Below are positions 49,161 through 58,396 of a stretch of 64,000 nucleotides of DNA, piece by piece. The notes below the pieces were generated by a model. That model saw nothing but the letters and a program-made list of their open reading frames with translations, had not been told where the DNA came from and searched no databases. The stretch spans positions 4,955,496 to 5,019,495 of the forward strand of contig CP091064.1 in assembly GCA_021907015.1 (NCBI GenBank), given 5' to 3'. Each line of letters begins with the position of its first letter. Within the stretch, counting starts at the first letter, position 1. A program made the translations under genes and the position numbers. Source of the stretch: Pectobacterium sp. PL152. Its GTDB lineage: Bacteria > Pseudomonadota > Gammaproteobacteria > Enterobacterales > Enterobacteriaceae.

Positions 49161-49502
49161 TTATTTACTACGGAAAGAAAACCAGGCTGTTTTGATAAGC
49201 TCCTGTTCTACCTCAAAGACGGCAATACTCTCTATAGGCTCAGCTGAAAGCCCATGTATCAATTCATGGTCAAATACCTTATTGCCTAACACGGTACGAG
49301 ATACCAATTCCGCTCTCAGTGCCGGATTGTTGAACCGGTTATTCACGTAAAACTCTCTCAGCGCCTCTTTTCCTGCCATCGAGGGCGTTTCTGCCGGCAT
49401 ACGGTACGCTTTGAAATCCGGTGCAAAGCATGATACGAATGCCTCTATATCATGCTCATTGTAGGCCTTAAACTGTGCCGCTATGACCAATTCTGGTGAC
49501 AT
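49161..49502 (-). CDS. SnoaL-like (NTF2-fold) protein
   Basis: A 113-residue protein: MSPELVIAAQFKAYNEHDIE, FVSCFAPDFKAYRMPAETPS, KEALREFYVNNRFNNPALRA, then VFEVEQELIKTAWFSF, typical of SnoaL/steroid-isomerase-like folds. ATG at 49502 (GAGGGAGAGATTA upstream) is chosen over a longer frame to 49589. Function unknown. Confidence 0.75.
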   Translation of the reverse strand: MSPELVIAAQFKAYNEHDIEAFVSCFAPDFKAYRMPAETPSMAGKEALREFYVNNRFNNPALRAELVSRTVLGNKVFDHELIHGLSAEPIESIAVFEVEQELIKTAWFSFRSK

Positions 49503-49628
49503 TAATCTCTCCCTCATACGTTTATGTGAATCGTTCTCAGTCAGGTAACAATTCCGCCCCTGAGTTGAAATTTTGGAGTAAAATGCCACGTGTTACCAAT
49601 TATTTATAATTCACCACAGGGACTGGAT

Positions 49629-50173
49629 ATGAAGTTAATTTCAACCGAACGAACAGATATCTATCTTCTCAATGAAGAATTTGTGGAAAACTTACAAGTC
49701 TTTCTGGTCGAAAATCGAGATAATTTCGCTCCTTTTGAGCCATTGCGTCATGACGACTATTTTACCGTCCCTAGCATATCTAAACGAATTAAAGATTCAC
49801 TCTGTGAGTTTGAAGAAAGAAAAATCTGCTTTTAGTTTTCACCATAAAAGGTGAAAAGAAAATAATAGGCAGCATAAACTTTACAAATTTTGTATATGGT
49901 GTTTTTCAGGCTTGTTATCTGGGGTTTTCAATCGATCAGGCTTATCAGGGAAAAGGTCTGATGCGCGAAGCGCTCAAAATTGCAATTGATTATGTCCATG
50001 AAACTTATGGACTGCATCGAATCATGGCGAATCATCTCCCAACAAACCTCCGTAGCAGTAAGACTTTGGAAAGTCTTGGATTCATAAAAGAAGGATATGC
50101 CGCTTCGTATCTTAAAATTAATGGTATTTGGCAGGATCACATACTTAATTCATTGATTCTTGAAGAAAAATAA
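49629..50173 (+). CDS. RimJ-like GNAT acetyltransferase (one frame break)
   Basis: Read-through gives about 181 residues: MKLISTERTDIYLLNEEFVE, FAPFEPLRHDDYFTVPSISK, then GSINFTNFVYGVFQACYLGF, the acetyl-CoA loop DQAYQGKGLMREALKIAIDY and RSSKTLESLGFIKEGYAASY. The pattern is that of ribosomal-protein-alanine acetyltransferases (RimJ/RimL). The frame breaks in a T4 near 49832. Substrate unproven. Confidence 0.78.
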
Positions 50174-50187
50174 GCATTACTTATATT

Positions 50188-51064
50188 TCACTGAAAAAGA
50201 TGCCGGACGGCTGCCATCCGCACACTTTGGCTCAACGCCTCCAGCGATTCAGAACGGATATTCCAACGGTGCCAATACAGGCGGATATCAATCGGGTTCC
50301 CGGCCTGAAACGGTACTAATTCGCCTTTTCCGTATGCGATGATGCCATATGTTCGGGATCATCCCCACCCTAGCCCTCTGAAAATGGCGCCGACAAAGGC
50401 TGCCGTTGAAGGAACAAACTGCTGTGGCGGCTCAATCGTGGCTGGAACCCACGATTCTATAAATAAGGATTGTAATCTGTCCTTATTGTTAAATATCAGG
50501 ATCGGCGCGTTCTGTAGACTGTCCGCGTTGATGCCGTCAGCAAAGTACATGTCGTGAAATGTCTGTGAGCAATAGGCGCGATAGCGCATCGTTCCTAAGT
50601 ATTCCACGCCGCAGCCTTGAATCGGTTCCGGGCTGGCGCTGACCGCCGCCATTACCCGGCCTTCGCGCAGCAAGGTTGCCGAATGCTCCTGATCCTCGAC
50701 AAGAATATCGAGTAAAATACCAGACTGGTGACAGGCATCTTCCATCGCATCCAAAAACCATCCATCTATTGAATCCGCATTCACCGCCACTGAAATACGC
50801 TGTCTGGCTGGCATTTCAAGCGTGCTAAAAGCTCGCTCTCCAACATATCTATCTGTTCTGCGTGTCGAAGTAGCGTTTGCCCTGTTGGCGTCGCGCGGCA
50901 GGGATTGCCCCTACAATCAGCACCTGACCCAACTGATCTTCCAACTGCTTGATTCGCTGACTGATAGCAGACGGCGTGACGTGAAGCTTACGCGCCGCAA
51001 TGTCAAAACTGCCGCTGCGGACAATCTCCATGAACGCTCTCAGACAGGGGTAATTCAGGTGCAT
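50188..51064 (-). CDS. ArgP/LysG-type LysR regulator (about five frame breaks)
   Basis: Read-through gives about 293 residues: MHLNYPCLRAFMEIVRSGSF, KLHVTPSAISQRIKQLEDQL (HTH), then ISVAVNADSIDGWFLDAMED and EYLGTMRYRAYCSQTFHDMY, ending RLYWHRWNIRSESLEALSQS. The AVNADS segment is typical of ArgP-type regulators of LysE exporters, though no exporter is adjacent. Breaks lie near 50905, 50817, 50362, 50350 and 50325, in short C, A and G runs. Confidence 0.7.
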
Positions 51065-51240
51065 GGTTATTTTTTCTTAACAAGATCAGGATAATTTAAT
51101 CTGCCTTAATTAAAGGCTCGATACAACTTTCTCAGAGCAGTGAATGCCATATGCGATGATATTGAAGAGAACTCAGGGGGAATGTGAGCAAAAATCACGG
51201 AAAGAATAAAGATGTCACCCGGCAACCGTTAGGCAACCGG

Positions 51241-51253
51241 GTGACAGTGTCAC
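51241..51253. other. matS site (MatP binding)
   Basis: GTGACAGTGTCAC matches GTGACRNYGTCAC exactly (R=A, N=G, Y=T). It is intergenic, just past the stop of the chemoreceptor gene, 2.5 kb right of dif. Confidence 0.82.
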
Positions 51254-51256
51254 TAT

Positions 51257-53198
51257 TTACTTTAACAGCGCACGAGGTGACACGTGCTGCTGTTCCAAAC
51301 GAAAATGCTCTATCGCCTGCGCTAACGACATGGACTGATCTTCCAGTGAGCTGGCTGCGGCAGACATCTGCTGTACCAGCGCGGAGTTTTGCTGCGTAAC
51401 ACCATCCATTTCATTGACGGCAATCGTGACCTGACTAATGCCTTTCGCCTGCTCATCAGATGCCGTGACAATCTCACCGATGATGCTTTGTACCGAGCTG
51501 ACGGCGTGTGTCATATCCTGCATGGTTTTACCCGCATCGTTCACCAGCTTAACGCCGCTTTCAACACGCTGGCTGGACTCCTCGATCAGAGCGGCAATCT
51601 CTTTCACCGCGCTGGCGCTACGCTGTGCCAGACTGCGTACTTCTGACGCCACAACAGCGAAACCTCTTCCCTGCTCGCCCGCTCGTGCCGCTTCTACCGC
51701 TGCGTTAAGCGCCAGAATGTTGGTCTGAAAAGCGATGCTGTTAATCATGGTGGTAATATCGCCAATCTTCTTCGCACTTTCATCAATCTGCGCCATTGTC
51801 TGAACCACCTGACCGACCAGCGATTCGCCACGCTGGGCTATCTTCGTGGCGTTCTCTGTGAGCGTCGTGGCCTGATGGGCGTTGTTGGCGTTGTGTTTCA
51901 CCGTTGCGGTAATCTCTTCCATGCTTGCTGCGGTTTGCTCCAGCGCAGCGGCCTGCTGCTCGGTACGCGATGCAAGGTTGAGGTTGCCGCTGGCAATTTC
52001 TGCCGCGCCCTGTCGCACAGAATCGCTGGCTTCTTTGATCTGACCGACCACCTGACGCAGCTGTGATTGCATCGTATTCAGTGCGAAGAACAGGCTATTG
52101 CGATCGTTAGGCTTCACATCAATCACATTACTCAGACGCCCTTCCGCAACGGCCAGCGCGATGGTGGCGGCTTCACGTGGTTCACCACCCAGCGGTTTCA
52201 GCACTTTACGGCTGAATACCCAACCCAGCAGCGCACTCACCAACAGGATACTGATTACCATCATAATGACCGCATTCATTAACTGGCGTTCAGAAGCCGC
52301 CATTACCTGGCTCACTGGGGCTACAACCCCAGATACCATTTCTCCGTGCTGTTGCCGATGGTCACGGGCTGCCAGGTCACCAGCGCTTGCTCGCCCAGAA
52401 TCGCATCGTCGTGTTGTACTACTGAGGAGGTGAAGTTATCTGTCGGCCCTTGCCAGGCTTTACTGGTCTGGGACTTATCAGGATAAGAGATGACTTTGCT
52501 CGCACTGGATAGCAGCATCGCGTAGCCGCCGCCTTCCCAAGGCTTAATCTGGTTCACTTTTTGCTGCAATGACGCAAGCGAAATATCTGAAGTGACGACG
52601 CCCCACAGTTTCCCCTGGCTGACAATCGGTGCGGCGACTGACGTCAGTAGCGTGGGAACGCCGTTGTAAGCATAGGTATAGGGTTCGATCAGCATGTCTT
52701 TCTGGCTTTTTGCGGCAGCAGGTAGTAATCGCCTTGGCCGGGAGTCAGGAAGGACTGCAGAGGATGCATCTTGTAATTGCCAGCCTGATCGCGATCGACA
52801 AACCAGGCATAGCGGCCTTTAGGCGCCTGACCCGGTTGATCGGCAAACTCGGCATCCCGCCCATCAAACGCGTTTTCTTCAAAGATAACCGAAATCGAGA
52901 GATATTCCGGGTTATCCCGTAGCGCAGACTCCATTATTTTATCGACGACAGCACGGTCTTTAACACCTGCGGCAGGCAAGGCAACCAGCCCTTGTCCAAG
53001 GTTATGTGCTACATCACGGGCGTAGTTGAGTTCCTGTTGAATTCTTAGTGCTTCGCTTTGGGCGATCTGCTGTAAATAACGTTCTGCCAGAGACTTTTGT
53101 TCACGACTAGACTGCCAGCTGAGCACCCCGATGGTGACAGCGAAACCGAGTGCGATGGTTAATGCGCCAGTTAACAGTACTTGAGCGCGGGTACTCAT
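51257..53198 (-). CDS. Methyl-accepting chemotaxis protein with dCache-type sensor (two frame breaks)
   Basis: Read-through gives about 647 residues. There is an N-terminal membrane span (MSTRAQVLLTGALTIALGFA), a periplasmic Cache-like sensor (RYAWFVDRDQAGNYKMHPLQ; APIVSQGKLWGVVTSDISLA), a second span (MNAVIMMVISILLVSALLGW), HAMP, and the signalling tip EEITATVKHNANNAHQATTL through SIAFQTNILALNAAVEAARA. Breaks lie near 52692 and 52325. Ligand unknown. A FliA-type promoter lies about 95 bases upstream. Confidence 0.9.
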
Positions 53199-53292
53199 TG
53201 TCTTTTTGTATTAATTGTGTGGCCATTATGGCTCTCCTGATGTGGACCTTAGTAGACATCAACCTTCCTTTGCAGTGAGCTCCCTGTTATGT

Positions 53293-53318
53293 CTATCGGC
53301 GCTTTTTTTTGAACTTTA
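53293..53318 (-). promoter_or_regulatory. Sigma-28 (FliA) type promoter for the chemoreceptor
   Basis: On the minus strand TAAAGTTC, ten bases, GCCGATAG matches the FliA consensus TAAAGTTT-N11-GCCGATAA at 14 of 16 positions. The spacer contains an A8 run, so one base may be missing, as elsewhere in this window. Position suits the chemoreceptor gene. Confidence 0.75.
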
Positions 53319-53409
53319 GCGATGCAGATAAGCTCAGGATAAGGGACGGAGAGCCGTGATAACCGTTTACGACATTTCTACTTTTGCCTGCCTGAATTCA
53401 GTATCTTAT

Positions 53410-53853
53410 TCATATTAAAACCGGTAGTCTGAAGCCGATTTTTTCATACAACGCTTTCGCTGACTGATTGTTCACCGCCACTCTTAAACCAATCTCATTG
53501 ATCCCCACGGCTGCCACCGCGGCTTCCATTTCCAGTAATGAGGCTTTTCCCAAACCGAGTCCACGCCACGCAGGCAGAAGGAAAAAGTCGGATACCCAGG
53601 CAGATTGTTGATTAAACACCACCCAGAGGTAGCCAATTACCAGCTCTGTGTTATCAGTGTGAATACACCAGAGTGTATTCTTTGCCGTATCAGGGCCTTG
53701 AGGTAACGCGATATCAATCGATTGTGTTGCGATCGCCCTTGCTTTTTCTGCGTCATAGCCACGAGAATCCTGTAGATCCTGAGCATATTCCAGAATAAAA
53801 CACTGGCGATACGCAGCAAATTCACCAGCAGACATCTTTTTTAAGTTAACCAT
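53410..53853 (-). CDS. GNAT acetyltransferase
   Basis: A 147-residue GNAT-fold enzyme: LVIGYLWVVFNQQSAWVSDF, the acetyl-CoA loop PAWRGLGLGKASLLEMEAAV and LRVAVNNQSAKALYEKIGFR. It starts at 53853, 71 bases after ybjJ on the same strand. Substrate unknown. Frame intact. Confidence 0.82.
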   Translation of the reverse strand: MVNLKKMSAGEFAAYRQCFILEYAQDLQDSRGYDAEKARAIATQSIDIALPQGPDTAKNTLWCIHTDNTELVIGYLWVVFNQQSAWVSDFFLLPAWRGLGLGKASLLEMEAAVAAVGINEIGLRVAVNNQSAKALYEKIGFRLPVLI

Positions 53854-53924
53854 TTTCCCTCACGACAATATGACTATTCAGGTGTGCACAGCTCCGTAAC
53901 ACGCAACAGTATTGCGTAGAAACA

Positions 53925-55132
53925 TCAGGGTACGGTATCAGATACCGTTCTGACCGAACGTTCACGGGCGGAAGACGAACAGACGAAGGCCAGAACCACC
54001 ATAAAAGAACCGGCAGCATGGCGATGCGTAACCCTGCAACCTCGCCAAGAAAGCCCAACGCCGGCGGGCCGACGAGAAAAGCAAAGTACCCCAGCGTTGC
54101 GGCAATGGTGACGCGAACGGCGCTGTTTTCTCCGCTGCCCGCGGCGGAAATGGTGAGCGGGAACCCCAGCGATGCGCCAATACCCCAGAAGATAACCGCA
54201 GCGGCAGCCAGCAACGGTGCATCCGAGAAAATGACCAGCGTCAGCCCCAGCGCGGCTGACGCGGCGCTGAAGCGGAGCATATTGACCTTGCCAAAGCGAT
54301 CGACAAAATACCCGCCGGCAAAGCGACCCAGCGTCATACCTGCAGTAAACCCGACATAAACCAGCGTTCCCGTCGTGTGGCCAAAGTTGTGACCATCGAT
54401 CATCAGTAATGGTAGCCAGTCGTTGGCAGACCCTTCTGCCAGCGCCATCGCAAGAATCACTACGCCGAGAATCAACAGGCGGCTGTCTTTAAGTTCATTG
54501 AAGACCTGAGTCTTATAATCACCCTTTTCTTCTTTCTCCGCATTGGCCAGGTCGCTCAGCCACGGCATCTGACGCATCAGCATGATCGCGGTAAGTATCG
54601 ACAGTGCCACAACGACGACAAAATGCAGCGTCGTATTAATGCCGAAAGCTGTCATCGCCATCCCTGTCAAGGCACCGACCAGCGTTCCCAGGCTGAAAAA
54701 ACCGTGCAGCGTTGTCATCAGGCTTTTATTCAGGTGCTGTTCAAACGCCGCCCCTTCGATATTAATGGCGATATCAACCAGGCCGACACCTGCGCCGAAA
54801 ATTAACAACCCCATAAAAGCGCTGGGCGTGCTCTGAATCGACAGCGAAACGGCCAGCATGAGTAGCCCAAGCAGAAGCAGCAGGAACCCGCCGGCCATGG
54901 TTTTACGAATGCCAAGGACGTTAATGACCTTCCCAGCGCCCAATACGCCGAGCATAGAACCACATGAAAAGCCAAACAGGATCATGCCCATCGTTTCCGT
55001 TGACGCATTCAGAACATCGCGCATCACGGGCGTTCGAGTCACCCAGGTTGCCCACGTAAAACCGGGAATGAACATCAGCCCAAACAGAGCAAATTTATTG
55101 ATAGCGGGTTTTGTGGTCATCGTTTTCGTCAT
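53925..55132 (-). CDS. ybjJ: YbjJ-type MFS transporter (one frame break)
   Basis: A 12-span major-facilitator protein; read-through is 402 residues, the E. coli YbjJ length. Segments: LFGLMFIPGFTWATWVTRTP, LVDIAINIEGAAFEQHLNKS, LAMALAEGSANDWLPLLMID and IFWGIGASLGFPLTISAAGS are near-identical in type to YbjJ. The frame breaks in a T4 near 53998; the true stop is at 53925-53927. Substrate unknown. It follows the ybjK-like repressor gene on the same strand. Confidence 0.87.
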
Positions 55133-55256
55133 CTTTATTTAAATAGATTCGTACATATGTACGAATCACTATCGCACGAATATATAGCGTTTTGCACCTG
55201 TTTAATTGCGTTCTTTTTAACGGAGAAGAAGCCTGAAAAGATCGCTCCAGCCGGGA

Positions 55257-55810
55257 TCAGGAGGTGAGTTTGATCACTGTATTGAGGATGTCTTCGCGGC
55301 TAACGGCTTCATTATTGAGATAGTTATGGATCGTATACCCTTCAATTATGGCATCCAGTGAGCATGCAGTCGCGATACTGAAATGGAGATGAAGCGATGT
55401 TCTACTGCGCGTCATCCACTCCTGCAATATCAGTCGATACTCCTCTTTCCGCGAGGCCAGAGCATAGAGTTCAAAGCTTAATGTCAGATGACGCGGCGTC
55501 GCCCAGATGTCTCCACAGATCAGGTCAACCACGGCTTCGCGCGCGCTGTCGATATCTTTTGCCTGCTTGAGGCGGACACGGAATGCATGTGAGATACCAT
55601 CAACCATATAGACGAACGCGCTGCTCAGCAGCAATTCAATACTGCTATAACGGTAGGTCAGCGTCCCTGGAGATAACCCAGCCTGCTGCGCAATTTTGCG
55701 GTAGGTTGCCCTCTCACGCCGTGATCCAGTATGACTTCCAACGTGGCTTCAAGAATTTTGCTTTGCGTATCTTTGCCATCCTGTGTTGCATCGCGTGATG
55801 CTGACGTCAT
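55257..55810 (-). CDS. ybjK: YbjK/RcdA-type TetR regulator (one frame break)
   Basis: Read-through gives about 184 residues: SKILEATLEVILDHGVRG, ATYRKIAQQAGLSPGTLTYR (HTH), then LTLSFELYALASRKEEYRLI and EGYTIHNYLNNEAVSREDIL, matching E. coli YbjK. The frame breaks in a G3 near 55710. It is immediately upstream of ybjJ on the same strand (divergent in E. coli), so it probably represses ybjJ. Start ATG 55810 after AGGGAAACAAG. Confidence 0.82.
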
Positions 55811-55851
55811 CTTGTTTCCCTTAGCTGGCAATCCTGACTGTCATAACCTTT

Positions 55852-55891
55852 ATAAAAAAGCCGCCAGTGGGATCGCTCCCACTGGCGGCTT
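55852..55891 (-). terminator. Terminator after cybC
   Basis: Fifteen-base perfect stem (55858-55872 with 55877-55891) and a four-base loop; on the minus strand followed by a T run (55853-55859 complement). Strong. Confidence 0.9.
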
Positions 55892-55910
55892 ATAGTAAAC
55901 GAAAAGCGGC

Positions 55911-56305
55911 TTAGCCTCTCAATTTACTGTGGTATTCACCTTTCAAGGTATTGATTTCAGCTAACACCGCTTTGGCTTCGTTCAGTTTACCGGCATCCGC
56001 CAGAGCCTGTGCGCTGTCAACTTTTGTAAAATTTTATCCAGACCTTCCACATAGGCTTTTCTGTCTGGGCCATCGGCAGGTTGTTTGGCGAAATCAGGTG
56101 GAACCTGCGTTTTAGCGTGCTCGACGTGCTCACGGAATGTGCTCAACGCCGTTTTCAGCGCGGCGGCATCGTCCGCTTTAGTCGCGGCGGTATAGCTTTT
56201 CTGCATACCGCGCATATCTTCCGACGTGGTAGCGTTTGCCAAAACAGGTGTCAGCAAACTACTGGCCAACAGCACAGAAAAACAGATCTTGGTCATTTTA
56301 TTCAT
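55911..56305 (-). CDS. cybC: Cytochrome b562 (one frame break)
   Basis: Periplasmic four-helix haem protein of the cytochrome b562 family. Read-through gives 131 residues (E. coli 128). There is a signal peptide ending VLANA, then TSEDMRGMQKSYTAATKADD with a candidate axial Met and a C-terminal EYHSKLRG with a candidate axial His. The frame breaks in the A4 near 56022. Start ATG 56305. Confidence 0.83.
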
Positions 56306-56603
56306 CTTGAACTCTCGCTTGTGTTCCACAGCACGACATACTCAGAGAATCTGGCCTCCACAAGCTGGCCAGCCCAATATTGCTCTTGTTATATTGCGTC
56401 CTACGCCATGACCAGATTACATCGTAATGGCTATTCTGATTTTATGGTGATTACTGTAAAGATGTTAAATTATTTTTAATCGTTCCGCTTTTTTTAATTG
56501 TATAAATGTAAAAAAGCTTACCAGTACGACTTCGGTAAGCCTTTCTCTCAGCCCAGTTTTTATCGCTAAAACAGGCGAACAACCTTCGTTCAGCCGCTAG
56601 CTC
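56306..56603. other. Intergenic region upstream of cybC
   Basis: About 298 AT-rich bases. It contains the osmC terminator at 56510-56540 and presumably the cybC promoter; no ORF. Confidence 0.4.
56510..56540 (-). terminator. Terminator after osmC
   Basis: GCTTACC (56516-56522) pairs with GGTAAGC (56534-56540); on the minus strand a T6 run follows. Confidence 0.8.
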
Positions 56604-57032
56604 TTAATTCAGTTGATAGTCCAGCGTGATGTCGGCTTTGAGCACTTTTGACACCGGGCAGCCCGCCTTCGCTTTTTGGATGATACTATCGAACGTGGCG
56701 TCATCAATACCCGCCAATTTCACCTTACTGTGCAGCGCGACTTTGGTGATCGCAAACCCGCCATCAACTTTATCCAGCGCCACATCTGCCGTGGTATCAA
56801 TCGACTCAGGCTTGTGGCCTTCCTCACCTAGCATCAGCGATAGCGCCATAGAGAAGCAGGCCGCATGCGCTGCGCCAATCAGCTCTTCCGGATTCGTGCC
56901 GGGCTTGCCTTCAAAGCGGGTATTGAAGCCATAAGGTTGCTGCTGCAATGCACCGCTTTCCGTTGAGACGGTGCCTTTCCCCTGCTTGATATCACCTTCC
57001 CAATGCGCATGCCCTTTCTTGTGAATGGTCAT
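56604..57032 (-). CDS. osmC: Organic hydroperoxide reductase OsmC
   Basis: Thiol peroxidase reducing organic hydroperoxides. 142 residues (E. coli 143). The two redox cysteines lie in AAHAACFSMALSLML and KAGCPVSKVLKADI; the start is MTIHKKGHAHWEGDIKQGKG. Ribosome site GAGGAGACAGT. Usually induced by osmotic and stationary-phase signals; no promoter call made here. A repeat fragment lies in its upstream region. Confidence 0.95.
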   Translation of the reverse strand: MTIHKKGHAHWEGDIKQGKGTVSTESGALQQQPYGFNTRFEGKPGTNPEELIGAAHAACFSMALSLMLGEEGHKPESIDTTADVALDKVDGGFAITKVALHSKVKLAGIDDATFDSIIQKAKAGCPVSKVLKADITLDYQLN

Positions 57033-57397
57033 ACTGTCTCCTCTTCATCGTTACCCTGCCTGAAACTCGAATCATTTAGGGTAGAGATTAGCCATTGGCA
57101 GCTATCCGCGTTGGAGCGAATTGATGCTGTCGTCATACCCTTTAAACCGTAGAACACATTGGGAAGAAACCCAAATCGATTATTTCATTCGCATAATAAT
57201 TTTACCGCAGAGCAATAAACCGGCTGATATATTCACTGCTTTATTATTTTAAGATAAAGCCGATTTACCTATTTATACAAAATGCAGATTATTGGCACAC
57301 CAGATAATGGGTTTTCAAAAATGGACTTCCGTTCTGGCGTTTTTATTTTTACAACTCACCTATTGTTATTAATCTTGAATCATATTGGATGTGAAAC
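57033..57397. other. Intergenic region between osmC and the expansin gene
   Basis: About 365 bases between divergent genes. It holds a fragment of the multi-hairpin repeat end (57059-57083) near osmC and an AT-rich stretch before the expansin gene that should carry its promoter. No ORF. Confidence 0.45.
57059..57083. repeat. Isolated end fragment of the multi-hairpin repeat
   Basis: CCTGAAACTCGAATCATTTA plus GGGTA matches the right end of the element at 25523-25548 with few changes. Only this end is present, suggesting a decayed or partial copy in the osmC upstream region. Confidence 0.7.
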
Positions 57398-58086
57398 ATG
57401 AATAAAATAACGTCATTAGCCTTATCTGCATTATGCATTATTCCCCTGATTAATACCGCCCATGCCCACGGGGAACTGGACGACATCTGTTACGGCTATG
57501 CTACCGCAACAGGGTCTGGCTATCAGGGTGGTGCCCTTTACTGGACCCCATCCCACAGAACATGGAGATTACCGCGTTAAATCGGAGCCAACTGGATTAT
57601 CGTGGTGTTAAGGCGTCGCTCGCAGGGGCCTACCTGAAAGTTAACGGGCCCAAAGGCAGCACGGTGGTTTATGTTACCGATCTCTATCCTGAAGGTGGAG
57701 ATTGCGCATTGGATTTATCGTTTAACGCCTTTGAGAAAATAGGCGATCTACGGGATGGGAAAATTAATATCGACTGGACGCTGATCGAAGCGCCGGTAAA
57801 TGGCAACGTTATTTATCGTATAAAGGAAGGTTCAAATCCTTATTGGGCTGCGGTGCAATTCAGGAATGTAAAATACCCGGTTATTGAGATGAAATATCTG
57901 CGCAATAACCAGTGGATTGCCGCACAGAAAACCGATTACAACCACTTTATTGTTGAGCACGTTGGAATGAACGATATTCCGATTGAATTTACCGACGTAA
58001 AGGGCAACGTCCTCAGTGATACGCTACCGCCGATGTCCCAAAGCACCTCATCCGCTTATCTGATCACGGGCAACGTTCAACTTTAA
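57398..58086 (+). CDS. Secreted expansin-like protein (EXLX family; one frame break)
   Basis: Plant cell-wall loosening protein without hydrolytic activity. Read-through gives about 229 residues: signal peptide ending INTAHA, then YGYATATGSGYQGGALY, DPIPQNMEITALNRSQLDYR, VKASLAGAYLKVNGPKGSTV, VYVTDLYPEGGDCALDLSFN with the conserved Asp of domain 1, and domain 2 RIKEGSNPYWAAVQFRNVKY, with conserved aromatic YW at the cellulose-binding face. Collinear with Bacillus subtilis EXLX1. The frame breaks near 57545; one T restores it. Confidence 0.9.
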
Positions 58087-58396
58087 TCCTCACTGCCTTG
58101 AGGGAGGCTGACATCGCGCAGCGTCCCTCGTTTCTGTTCTGCAAAACCACCGGTCGGCAAAATCACAGTGGAAAACGTAAGCATCGTTTTTGTCAGCCTT
58201 TTCATCACATTAGCTGGACGTTATCTGCTGCACGTGCGTACTCGTTGTGTTTCCCACTTTTTCTATTGCTCAAATATTTGTTAGTTTTATCACTTCTTTA
58301 AGCGTTTGATTCGCCATCATTCGCACTACAGTATACCCTGTCGCAGATTACACTCTATTTTCTGCTTTAGGCATCATTACAAAAGGTCTCTTTTGC
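58087..58396. other. Intergenic region upstream of srfA
   Basis: About 310 bases between co-directional genes; T-rich and without an ORF I can support. Probably the srfABC promoter region. Confidence 0.4.
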
